Shown piece by piece: positions 39,801 through 50,136 of a DNA stretch of 64,000 bases. This DNA is from Oxytricha trifallax (lineage: Eukaryota > Ciliophora > Spirotrichea > Sporadotrichida > Oxytrichidae). The notes beneath the pieces were generated by a model. It saw only the letters and a program-made list of their open reading frames with translations, was not told where the DNA came from and ran no database searches. The DNA lies in contig ARYC01000587.1 of assembly GCA_000711775.1 (NCBI GenBank), positions 62,001-126,000 on the forward strand. Reading direction: 5' to 3'. Every line of letters starts with the position of its first letter. Position 1 is the stretch's first letter. A program made the translations under genes and the position numbers.

Positions 39801-42671
39801 TGAAATTACTAATTTGATAAATTATCTCGAATCATATTATTTTAACAATAACAGAATTCATTTCTTGTGATTTAGATGCCTATTTGAATTTGTATATTTC
39901 ATATATTCTTGTAAAATTATTAATTAACTATCTTATATGATTACTCGAAATAAACTAAAATATAAAATTGGAAGGATGTTTAATTAAGCAATCAGTTTTA
40001 AATGAAGGTTTACTATTCTTCTTTTATAATATGAAACCTCTATGTTTTATTGAAATATTTATGCAAATAATAATATTTTTGGTAGAATATCAAATATTAT
40101 TGCAATAACCATGTTAGGTCCAAAAAAAAATTATTTTTATTTAAATTTTTTTTAGGATCAAATAAAGCTCTTATCAACTTTAAATTTAGTATAAGTTTAT
40201 TGGTAAAAAATTTCATAGAATACTAAAAAATAAAATAACATACTCTTAACACTTTTAAAATTTGTGGCATAATCTATAAAAGTTTTTAATAACTTATTCT
40301 TAAAATGAATTATAATTTTTAAGGCAAATCTTTTTTTTATTATAGAATTAACTGATAGAGTTTATATTTTGAAAATATAAAAGGAAATATATTCTAAAAT
40401 ATAATAAAAATAAAATTGAATTCCAAGAGCTAATTAGACAATGCAAAGATTTCGTCATGTGTTGACTATTTAATTGAGTCAACTTTTGTGCTCAATTCTG
40501 TAATCTAATCATTCAAAAGCTTGAGTTCAATTACAAAGTTTCCATTAATTTCTTGCATCTACTCATTCAATTTCATGTACTTAGAATCAACAGCTTATAG
40601 TTTGATGTATTGATCTTCGTCTTTGATGACATCTTTGAGTCTAGCTTCTAAGTAATTTAATAAATAAATTAAGTCAGCATTGATCTCTTGCTTAAACTAT
40701 ATTTATTAAAAATCAATATAAACTGCTGAAGCTATTAATCTAAGCCTTGTTGTATATTCTTAATTTTCAAGTCATTTTAATCAGCAAAAGCCTTTTCTTT
40801 CAAATCTGAGTTAATCTCAAAGGCTTCTAGAGCTTGCTTGAACTCCTCTCTAAGTACAGCTTAAGATTCATTTATCAATTGCTTTATATCCTTTTAGTTC
40901 AATTCAACAGAGTGGCATGTCTAAGCAATTGAAACAAATGAATAATTATATTTTAATTATTTAATTTTGGGGCCTGTAAGCTGTGTAAATATTTTTAGAT
41001 TTTGTGGATCATTTTGAGGTTCCCCTAAGCATGTTGGCAAGTCAATTTAATTATAAATTATATTTAACTTTAACTTTGAATTTTGGTTCTTTCGTCTTCA
41101 TCTACAAGATGGTCAAGAATTATCATATTTTATATAAATTAATATAAATTCTTGAGACCTTATTGATGGCTGATTTGAATTGAGCTGAATTTATTTAAAT
41201 CTCGTTGTGAGCATACTTGTCGATAAGTGACTTCATAGTATTGATAAATATTATTATAAATAATTTCATGTTCTGAGCAGAGTATTCATCAAACACCTGC
41301 TTCACATTAAATATATATAAAATAATTGTTCACATTTTCGGAGTAGGTCTCAAACTTCGATTGCTTCAGATCAATGAGTTGATGATCTTTGTGAGAAATA
41401 AGCTTGCAGTCTGTGCATACCGGAATCTCACACTTTAAGCATTATTTAATTTTTTTATTTTATTCATATTTTTACCATCTTTTAATAATAAAATTATCAA
41501 TTAGAAATATAGGATTATTTAAAATTTATAAATCATCATGAATTTATTCATTTTAAAATAATAAACTTAATTATAAAATTAAATAAACTAGATGAATAAA
41601 TTACTATTTAGTAAATTTAAATATAATGTACTAAAATGGTCTTATGTTTTCCAATCTCTAAATTGATTAAATGTAATTGGAAAATATTATTTAGAACCTA
41701 TAATAATTTTAATCATTTAATTTTATTAATTTTCGTTATATGACTAAAATGATTATTTTTTTTACTAAATTAAAAATTGACATCTTTAAATTTAACAGAT
41801 GCCCAAGAAATAATTTAAAAAGGTTTTTCCAAATTGTTTTATATAAACAAATAAATTCAAGCATTTAATGAGGGAAATTTAAAAGTTAACTCTCAATATG
41901 TAAGAATACATTAAATTAATTTTTAAATGAGAATACTAATAACTCATAACCCATATTTACATGAAAAACTTTTCTATAAAATTTTAATTATTTATTTAAA
42001 ATTCCATTATAATTATCATTCTCTTCAGGAATTTAAATTATTTTTTAACTCAAATCTATATAGAAATGGTATTAATTCAAAGTAAATTTAAGCCATTTAA
42101 TCAAATTAAATATTCTAAAATTATTTAAGACATATCATCATATAATAATATTTTAAGAATTAAATAATTGATATATGAAGTTATTCCATCTCTCTTTGTA
42201 TATTTAAAATAAGCAGTACAAGGTTGTAACATTGGATTAGTGCTCCGAACAAATTATTGTAAGTTGATCCAGTTGTCTTAGATCCTTGACTATCTTTGGA
42301 CTTTCTTTCAACTCTTCTGGTTTTTAATTAATATTTATATTATAAGCTATTGGTAGAGTTAAATAATATAAATATAAATGAGTCCTATCTTCCTCACATC
42401 CTGGACATGTAATTTTTCTTTGTAGATTTCCTTTCATGAGCACCTCAATACATTCCAAACAGTAGATGCAGCCACACTTTTTATTAATAAATTTTTAAAA
42501 TTAATCTTTTAATATTTAAAAAATAGTTAATATATAATTTGTATTCTTTAGAGAAATAAAATTTATTTGCAACACTCGTTAATAACTATAGGTTTTCTGT
42601 TTGACAAATCAATATAAATATATCTAAATTAAATTGTAGTAGTTTTAGCATTATTCGCATTTCTTTGCCAT
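33424..42671 (-). CDS. Gene F: RING / B-box / coiled-coil / TLDc paralogue, most complete copy
   Basis: The start ATG is at 42671 (MAKKCEQCQNYYNL). RING block 2 at 42370-42490 has KCGCIYCLEC and CPGCEED. The B-box is split: CSEH with YC at 42210-42330 and KCEIPVCTDCK with HKDH at 41385-41441. Coil blocks occupy about 40420-41250 and 38290-38510. TLDc blocks are at about 38040-38085, 37370-37460 and 33424-33754. The last one is intact, from TSLPWTSNDK through FVFSLSKRSIHKQY and GYGYDICIKDNC to KVLEIEVYSLL and TGA. Frame changes near 38330 may be mutations or tiny IESs. Its IESs are the longest of the family; one of 3.6 kb contains G+C-rich foreign-looking DNA. Confidence 0.75.
34338..34694 (+). 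CDS. Coding-like block, unknown product
   Basis: A plus-strand frame of about 118 codons, open with TAA as Gln, is closed by TGA at 34692-34694. It has balanced amino-acid use (for example HESLLIGEINNQKFFNKYNI and PVMKNQHVSKRHLMSKILGK). It has no ATG at its start, so it would be an internal or last coding block of a gene whose other parts lie elsewhere. No domain is recognised. Confidence 0.4.
35091..36480 (-). other. G+C-rich coding-like island, gene unknown
   Basis: Composition changes abruptly from the A+T-rich surroundings to roughly balanced bases for about 1.4 kb. Minus-strand candidates are a C-terminal block ending at TGA 35091-35093 (SEEQEYVNDEYGGFNFSES, then DLSTHSIDEQTYQHFISKQ), an open frame over 35263-35475 (GLREVTMTIATTEDDAGLPA) and a possible N-terminus at 36432 (MDDHIRNPASPQVQLSPSVL). 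They are in different frames and some contain TGA, so one intact gene cannot be drawn. Plus-strand frames are also open. It may be coding blocks of an unrelated or scrambled gene nested in gene F's IES. Confidence 0.45.
36849..36879. repeat. (TTA)n microsatellite
   Basis: About ten uninterrupted TTA units some 370 bp after the G+C-rich island. The two LINE insertions in this window end in the same trinucleotide, so this could be the tail of a plus-strand insertion, but no target duplication was recognised. Confidence 0.7.
41442..42215. other. IES of gene F inside the B-box (774 bp)
   Basis: Bounded by TAAGCA (TGCTTA on the coding strand) at 41436-41441 and 42210-42215. Joining gives LYCLKCEIPVC, the B-box core, in frame. 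Genes A and B have no interruption at this place. Confidence 0.75.
42606..42634. other. Micro-IES in the RING start of gene F
   Basis: ATTT, 21 bp, ATTT on the coding strand (the range given includes both pointers). Removal yields YNLSNRKPIVINECC in frame; without removal a TGA follows within a few codons. Confidence 0.7.
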
Positions 42672-43694
42672 TTTCTTGTATGTTTTAAAATATTTGTTGC
42701 TCTGAAGAGTAAATTAAGGTATAGTTAATTAATAATAATGATACCACACTCCTATATAATATACCCCTTTAATTCAATTAATCTGCTTATTCAGATCATA
42801 TAATTCAATGACGTATTTGATTAACTATTTCCAAATTTACATTACATTTTATTCCAATAAAATGTAAAATTTATTGAATTGTAATAATTTTAGAATGAAT
42901 TAAGAGAATTTCTTTCCAAGTAAAGTATGTTTGTTTTTTTTGGTAAAAAAGCTTACATCCAACTATATATAAATATTATAATGTTCATTTCATTTAGATC
43001 CCATAAATTTAACTAATGTATTTTATAATATTAGTTATTTTTTTCTCATGACTATATATCTCCTTTCCATATATTTAATATTATATAAGAGTCAAATCGT
43101 GTAATTAACTTTAACTATTTAAATATTCAAAGTAAAAAATTTTAGTAAATCAATTAGATATTTACAACAGTTGCAGCATGACACAGTTTTGTTGCAATTG
43201 CTGTTATATTTTTTGATTTTATATATATATATTATATTTAAAATCCTTTTATATTGAGTATTTTTATTTGTTAATTCGAGAGTGATTAATATTCATTAGT
43301 GTTTCTCGAGGTTTCTTTAAATTAATTAGTAAATATATTGTTAAGTAATTATTGATAAAATAAAAAAGATTGGTAATATTTTTCATGTAAAATATCAAAA
43401 GCTGCCTTTATTTATATGAATATAAATTAAATTACAACTCAAGTTCAAAAATGGAGATTACTTACAGGTTTGCTTAAGAATTATATATAATAAGTACACC
43501 CATATTATATTTACTTAACTTTTATCTTATTTATTTGATTTTCTAAGTGAATATCATCTACTCACAATCGAGGAGTTTATCAATCATTGTTTTATCCACT
43601 TATACCTAGAATTTCATTTTAAATAATGTGATTATTTGTATAAAATTCAATATTAACCTGTTTAACTTAAATTACTTACTTAAAATATGCTTAG
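42672..43694. other. A+T-rich spacer upstream of gene F
   Basis: No supported feature was found here. Confidence 0.4.
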
Positions 43695-44767
43695 TATTGT
43701 TAAAATAGATAAAAATAGGAAATTTGAGAAATTAATAGTAATGTATTAGTTTAAATTAATTACAACTGTCATGAAATAGGAGTACCATTAATACTAATTT
43801 GATTTAGATTTAAAAACGTTTTATTTAATTAAATATATATATTAAAAAGTGGTCAGGTGGTCAGGTGGTCAGGCCAGGGTTTTTGGTGGTCCACCGATAC
43901 TATATTACAAATATGTGCGATTGATACTACCGAGGTGTAGATCACTCAAATGACGGCAACATACCGGAGACCACTGAGACGAATGTTTAATCGAATGAGG
44001 AGCCACTGTGACCTTATAACTGCGCGGAGGACCCGGTAAGTATTAAAATAATCATGTCCCACAACCGCCACTAATTCTTCCTACAGATACAAAGCGAGGG
44101 CAGCGAAGTCCTCTGGAAGCAGTGCCAGTCCTTGATGACAAGTAAGATTCCGGGTTTCAGCCACATCGAGGTCTACACCGATCGTTCCAATGAGACTTAC
44201 TACCTCTGCATTCGCTCCAAGACAGACTCCACCGGAGCCAATTAGCCAGACTGCACTGAGAGATGCGCAAGGGCAGTAGTAGCAAGATGAGCCCCGGAGT
44301 TGCCAATGCTTTCAAGTCGAGATGCCTGCTCTGCCAATCCGAGATACCGTCTTAAAGCGGGGAGGAGACATTCCCTTTAACAGCGCCAATGGTAGCCCGG
44401 TTCCTCCACTCGAGATTCCAAGCCGATCAGAGAGAGACAAGAATGCAGCCGGTAGAGTACACAGAGACGGTGGTCAGGGACATAGGACGGGTGTCTAGAG
44501 AGGTAACGTCATTTGAGTGATCTACACCTCGGTAGTATCAATCGCACATATTTGTGATATAGTATCGGTGGACCACCAAAAACCCTGGCCTGACCACCTG
44601 ACCACCTGACCACTTTTTAATATATATATTTAATTAAATAAAACGTTTTTAAATCTAAATCAAATTAGTATTAATGGTACTCCTATTTCATGACAGTTGT
44701 AATTAATTTAAACTAATACATTACTATTAATTTCTCAAATTTCCTATTTTTATCTATTTTAACAATA
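43695..44767. mobile_element. Foldback element 3 with G+C-rich cargo
   Basis: Two near-identical 261-bp inverted arms (43695-43955 and 44507-44767), each ending in TA, enclose 551 bp of G+C-rich DNA. The arms contain three tandem copies of GTGGTCAG and a block reading CCGAGGTGTAGATCACTC near their inner end. The cargo holds a spliceosomal-type intron and coding-like frames. Arm identity argues for recent formation or ongoing homogenisation. No transposase is encoded, so it would move with help or be removed as an IES. Confidence 0.85.
43957..44290 (+). pseudogene. Intron-containing gene fragment captured in foldback 3
   Basis: The frame reads IPETTETNVQSNEEPL, a TGA, then PYNCAEDP. An intron at 44036-44086 (GTAAGTAT to CTACAG, 51 nt) follows, and the next exon continues in frame: IQSEGSEVLWKQCQSLMTSK, IPGFSHIEVYTDRSNETYYL and so on to TGA at 44288-44290. 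The intron is out of place in a mobile element unless a genomic gene piece was captured. No family is recognised. A second overlapping frame, 44263-44520 (MRKGSSSKMSPG, RCLLCQSEI), is also open and runs into the right arm; which is real is unclear. Confidence 0.5.
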
Positions 44768-45142
44768 ATGTATATTTTTCACATAAGTTTGAATATTAAT
44801 TGAATAAGTACATTTTAATTGACAAGAAGTTAAAATGCAAACTTACTATAAGTTCTTAGATCTCTAATGCTAAAGTGGTAGTCTTTTGAATATTCTCTCA
44901 ACTTTATGCGCTTAAATCCATATTATTTTAAATATACCATATTATAATTTTGTGCATTCAAATCATTAATTTAAACAAATTTTTATTTTGAAATATTTTT
45001 AAGTAAGTTATCCCAAGATTTCATTCTGTCTTATTAAAAGTGTTTTTTTCAGGATTTATTATATTAATATCATTAGGTATATTTGAATAAATTCTAATAG
45101 ATTTATTTAGTGCTTAAAATGATTCCTTAATTTAATTATGTG
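44768..45142. other. A+T-rich spacer
   Basis: No supported feature was found here. Confidence 0.4.
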
Positions 45143-46880
45143 GTAAAAAAAGAATAATTTATAATAATAATAATAATAATAATTAATCCTCATCGGGGGC
45201 TCAAGGCCCCCCGGATGAATATATATGTTAAATATATGTAAGGGTCAAGCCTTTTAATGTTTATATTAATTGTTAGGTTCCAAATTTTTCGTCTTATGAC
45301 TTTTTGGAATTATTTAAGGTTAATTCTGACTTATTTGAGGTCTCTCTCAGCTTCCTCAGTGATATCTGGGTTGTAGTTTGTCCTCATTCTTTCCATAGTG
45401 AATTTAAGGATATGGGCTAGTTATTGTCTCGCTTGTTTTATGAAATCATCTATGTCAACGTTGATATGTGGTAGATGTTCCCAGTCTGCATTGAAGGAAC
45501 ATCCACAGTTGCATATGATTGTTTTTCCAAACAGTTTGGGTTGGTTAGTAATCAAATTTGTGAGAGTGTTTGGAAGGTATTTGGCCATCATTTTCGCTCT
45601 GTGATATTTAAACTTGTAATCTGGTTTGTCGATATCCAATTGAAAGTTGGAAAAGCCAGCCCAGGTGTACCATATTTGATCATATTTTTCAATCCAGTCA
45701 AGTGCTATTGTAGTTGAGTTTTCGAATATTGTTTGATATTTGTCTAGCACTGACGATATAATGATTATGTCGGTTAGAAAGGGGGAGTTGGCGTAAAGTT
45801 TCTCTTTATTTGCATAAAAGGTTTTTAGGAATGAGTCCCCTCTTTGGAGAAATGTTGCAGTGTTTCTCTTGTAGATAGTCATCATTTCTTTAAGATGTTA
45901 TGGTTTAGCTGCTGCAAGTATAGGTGTGAGTCTTGTTTATACTTTCGAGAATACATATTGTTAATAGACTCTATGATATAGGTAGTCATCGCATTTAAAT
46001 CTGTTGAGAAAAGAGGTTTTAGATTCTGAGTGAAGTTAACCAATGACTTCTTCAAAAATCTTTTGTGGATGTTGGCTTAGGTTTAGGCCTAGGTATCTGA
46101 ACTTTTTCTTTAGACTTGAAAGGTTATTGAAGTCAAATTCTTGAGCACTGATGTCTACACATTTGTCTTCATTTATGATGAGTCCGTACTTTTGAAAGTG
46201 TTGTTAGATTTTTTATTTTACGCCAGGGATGTCGTCTCCTGGTTTGAACAGGAAGGCTATGTCATCTGCATAAATTTTTATCTTCTTTCTAATTTTTATC
46301 TTGTATTCGATTTCAAAAGTTCTGATGGCATTGTCCAAAAGTAGCACGAAGAATAGTGGGGATGTTTTTCCCCCTTGGGGTACTCCTCTACTAATTTGGA
46401 TTTTCTCCTCTTACCATGTGAGGTTGTATGGTTGGATGAGATGGGTGGCTGTTATTAGCATCTTGTCCCATAAGTCAATTTCATTGTGGTCGGGGATATC
46501 AAATTCTGGTTGGGTAGACATACTATTGTCTCTTAGTTTCTGTTCAGATTTCTGATCAGAAAACTGTTGTGTGACGTATTAGTTAAGTTCCTATTTAGTA
46601 GGTGGCTGGTCTTCCTATTAGATATCCATTTGCTCGTCCTCTGGTGGTAAGGAGGGAGGTGGTGATATTTGTGTCTTTTTAAGATTCTCGAATTTCTCGA
46701 TCTCATCTTCTAAATCCCAAATATCAAAGTCAGAATCATTATCACCTAGATCTGAACTTATGTCAAAGTTTTATAGGTTCACGCAAGTGTACCCCTTGAT
46801 GATAGCCGTCAAAGCCGTCATGTATGACATATGTTTTTAGTTCAGTTCTAATTTAATAATTATTGTAAAAAAAGAATAAT
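45143..46880 (-). mobile_element. LINE-like element 2 with 16-bp target duplication
   Basis: The exact direct repeat GTAAAAAAAGAATAAT at 45143-45158 and 46865-46880 flanks a 1.7-kb minus-strand insert. The 3' end has a strong hairpin (CCGGGGGGC and GCCCCCG around 45192-45214) followed by an (ATT)n tail. The single long frame encodes a partial reverse transcriptase. Element length and tail match LINE-1 at 27.9 kb. The perfect duplication and undamaged frame point to a recent insertion of a 5'-shortened copy. Confidence 0.9.
45190..46821 (-). CDS. LINE reverse transcriptase fragment fused to acidic N-terminus
   Basis: A 543-residue frame from ATG (46821) to TGA (45190-45192) with no internal TGA. 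Residues 1-110 are acidic and Pro-rich (TQISPPPSLPPEDEQMD). From about 130 come RT motifs: SRGVPQGGKTSPLFF (motif B-like) and KIYADDIAFLF (the YADD catalytic box), then a C-terminal region with CNCGCSFNADWEHLPHI, a probable Cys/His zinc motif. The fingers region and the first catalytic aspartate block are missing or not recognisable, so it should not be an active enzyme. All eight Trp codons are TGG and many TAA/TAG are Gln, which supports TGA as stop in this genome. Confidence 0.8.
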
Positions 46881-46923
46881 GTACTATAAATTTTAGGAAG
46901 TTAAATATTCCCTTTGATATAGT

Positions 46924-47347
46924 AATATTGTAGGAATACATTCGATTTGGGAAAATGAATTTAAATTAAATTAATTAAATATTAAAATTATGGCAGTTAT
47001 CAAAACCAAAGTGACTTAAAATTCAAAAATAAATTGATTCTACGGTAGATCCCGCAATTTTAGCTGGACTTTATTATTGGCAATATTCCTGAATCATCCC
47101 AGGAAGCGAGATATTTTGATTTTGAGCTAACTCCCAAAAATAGTATAATGGGTTTTTCTCGCTTGGGCGATGAGATAAATTCATTATAGCAATAACAACC
47201 ACCGTCTCATTTTTAATGCGCTATCCAGAGAGTATAATATTGTCATGGTTTGCAGACATTTTCCAAAAACATAACTGAAGGAAATTAATAATTAATTAAT
47301 TTTAATTTTAATTCATTTTCCCAAATCGAATATATTCCTACAATATT
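46924..47347. mobile_element. MITE-2 copy c
   Basis: A 424-bp element with inverted ends AATATTGTAGGAATA followed by the family motif CATTCGATTTGGGAAAAT. The interior is homologous to copy a at 8547-8963 but in reverse orientation. It lies 43 bp beyond the LINE-2 target repeat. It is non-coding. Confidence 0.8.
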
Positions 47348-48145
47348 GATAAGAAATTATTTTTAAAAAAATGAAAAAATTGATGATACATTATTTACAG
47401 TTTAAAATCATGGAGATACACTAATTTAAAGTATTGACTTTCTTTTATTTTGAATTAACATGTTGTAGATTATTCAATTAAAAATTAGAATATACTTAAA
47501 ATTAATTAAAAAATGGAGGATTTTTAAGGTAATAATCCTCCTGCTTCATTCAGCATCAATTAAAAATTGATTAAGCTATTATAAATAATCTAGACTCGAT
47601 AACCGCGATAAATTTTAATCATTATATTGTTTTTAATAATTAAATAACTTTTTGAATTAATCATATCTAAAGTTTAATAATACTTTGTATAGCAATTTTT
47701 ATTCAATATTTTTATAATTTTCTTAGTCATGCAATTAGTGATTGAATATTAAATGATTCCATTTAGAGAAATACATCGTTTTATTCAAATTAATATTAAT
47801 AGCTTAAAATTTAATTATCAATATATTTTTTAAAAAAGTTAATTAAAAAGAATAAATGGTAAAATACCTGAGTTTTTAAAGATTTAATTAAAATACTTAT
47901 AACTTTTAAATACTTTGAACACATTCAATTAGCTTTAATTAATAATCGTTCAACATATAAAGAAAACTAGATATTTATTATCATAAATCTACTTATATAG
48001 TTCTATATAATTCTTCAAATATTTCAATTCTCTAAAGGACATAAAAATCTTGAAAAATGAATGATAAAATTTATAAATGAGCATGTAGTTAATAAGTTAT
48101 AGGATATTTATAACTAAAATAATAAATATTATCATTTAAGAATGG
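47348..48145. other. A+T-rich DNA
   Basis: No supported feature was found. This is where the coil and TLDc parts of gene E would be expected, and they are absent. Confidence 0.4.
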
Positions 48146-49133
48146 GTATTGATTCGCACACATCTATGACAACATATCTTATTTTTTTGATTATCTTTCC
48201 TTATGATCTCAATCCAATCCATGCAATATATACATCCACACTTCAATTAAATAATTTTACTTTAATAATTATTATTTACACTCTTTTACATTTAAGGTTT
48301 TACTGTTTGTCAAACTGAGTTATTTAAATACATTAAATTGTAGTAACTTTTGCATTAAATACATTTTATTAAGGTAAAATTTTTTGAGAGTAAGTGAATT
48401 TTTTAATTAATCTAGATTGTTGATTAATTATGATAAATATAAGTCTTAAATAAAATCAAATAAGGGAAAATTTTGAGATTTTAAAGAACAATGATATTGA
48501 ATTATTTTAGAATGTACATTATGAATATATCCAAGATATTAATCATGTCCGCAGAGGGTCTGCGGATTTTATTGAGTAATAATCCGTCGCACACCTCATT
48601 TGTGCGACTTTCAATTCTTAATTCATTTGCCCTATAGGCTATAAAAGCCCTATTTTTAATTAATTCTTAATTATATATAATATAATTAGTAATTTGATTT
48701 TAATTTTTAATAAAAAATTATAAATATTAAACTTAATTGAATTTCTCTATAGAGAATTGTGATTTCTAATAAATTATTAATTTAGTAAATTGCGTAAATT
48801 AATTTATTACTAATTTTATTATATATAATTAAGAATTAATTAAAAATAGGGCTTTTATAGCCTATAGGGCAAATGAATTAAGAATTGAAAGTCGCACAAA
48901 TGAGGTGTGCGACGGATTATTTCTCAATAAAATCCGCAGACCCTCTGCGGACATGATTAATATCTTGGATATATTCATAATGTACATTCTAAAATAATTC
49001 AATATCATTGTTCTTTAAAATCTCAAAATTTTCCCTTATTTAATTTTATTTAAGACTTATATTTATCTTAATTAATCAAAAATCTGGATTAATTAAAAAA
49101 TTCACTTACTCTCAAAAAATTTTACCTTATCAT
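48146..49133 (-). pseudogene. Gene E: RING-only relic, split by a foldback after codon 1
   Basis: RING block 2 at 48146-48240 reads KCGCIYCMDWIE, then NQKNKICCHRC. RING block 1 at 48275-48369 reads KCIQCKSYYNL and SKTLNVKEC across a micro-IES. The start codon and one further base (ATGA, 49133-49130) are separated from the rest by foldback element 4. Joining at the TA repeats gives MIIKCIQC, which aligns with MKVKCIQC of gene D. No B-box, coil or TLDc follows downstream, so the gene is a truncated relic. This N-terminal block and its upstream DNA are most like gene D. Confidence 0.65.
48370..49129. mobile_element. Foldback element 4
   Basis: Inverted arms of about 325 bp (48370-48694 and 48805-49129), bounded by TA on each side and starting AGGTAAAATTTTTTGAGAG. 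Each arm holds two small perfect hairpins, CCGCAGA-GGG-TCTGCGG and GTCGCACA...TGTGCGAC. There is no coding capacity. Gene D lacks the insert at the equivalent site, giving an empty-site comparison. Confidence 0.9.
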
Positions 49134-49784
49134 TTTTTGCATTTGATTCATATATAATTGTAAACTATATCAAAGTTATCTTGAGTTTATTTTTATTATT
49201 TGTCATTTTTTATTTATTTTAATCATTTAATTATCTTTAATATAAAATAGAAATCTTAATAATTACTTTCTCAAATTACTTATTGAAATAATAATAACTG
49301 TATTAACTAGTATTTTATTGAAAATACTATTTTATTATATAAATATAACGAAAAGATATTGAGACTTAATTTAAATTATAATATTTAAACAATTTATATT
49401 AAAACATATTTGTATTTTAAATCTTAAACAACAAATTTTAAATATTTATATTTTTTTATTATGCCTACAAGGTACAGATTTTAAGAAAGTGTGTTTACAG
49501 AAATTCCAGTGAAAGAAATTATAATAAATTTAGAGGAAATTTGTTATTCTATTAATATTATTAATTTAATGACATCTGAATTTTATTATGAAATATATAG
49601 ATTCTTATCTTGAATGTATTTAAAAAAATTAAATCATAATCTTTTTGATTATTTTATATTAATTTAAATTATTAATTGTAAATAAACATTCAAAATTAAT
49701 ATTTAGATTTTTTTTAATTTTTCCTGATAAAAATAAATTATATATTACTTTTTACTCTAGATTTTTCATCTTTATAGAATTACT

Positions 49785-50136
49785 GGGGGAGAAAGTTTCC
49801 TGCCATATAATTATAAAAATATATAATATTTATAAATATTTAAGAATCTTTATCATCAAATATGAATTGGTTATTTATCATATTCCATAAAATATCATTT
49901 ATACTAGATAATTCAAATATTAATGAGAAAATCACAAATATTATTAATGAAAAACAATAATTTCAGCATTGTTTTTAATATGTAATTTAAAATTAGATAT
50001 TATTGCATGTTGTTTAGTATATGGCAATGGTGATTGATACTGGAATTTGTATACTTCTAATATTTTAATTTCCTAAGAATTGTAAATTTAATGTTGGGAA
50101 AGGAAACTACAGTAGGGGGGGCAGGAAATTCCTACC
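49785..50136. mobile_element. MITE-1 copy c, shorter variant
   Basis: A 352-bp element starting GGGGGAGAAAGTTTCCTGCC, with a degenerate mirror end. It is flanked by 8-bp repeats GAATTACT (49777-49784) and GAAATACT (50137-50144), one mismatch apart. Same family as the copies at 5.7 and 20.2 kb but internally shortened. Confidence 0.7.

Noticed and set aside
4903-42671. Reading the gaps in the TLDc genes as spliceosomal introns
   Set aside because: The junctions checked lack GT..AG and are instead bounded by short direct repeats; real introns in the window (for example 44036-44086, 61636-61676) do have GT..AG.
45398-46555. Plus-strand open frames across LINE-2
   Set aside because: They are antisense to the reverse transcriptase frame, which has the YADD box and an uninterrupted 543-codon reading.
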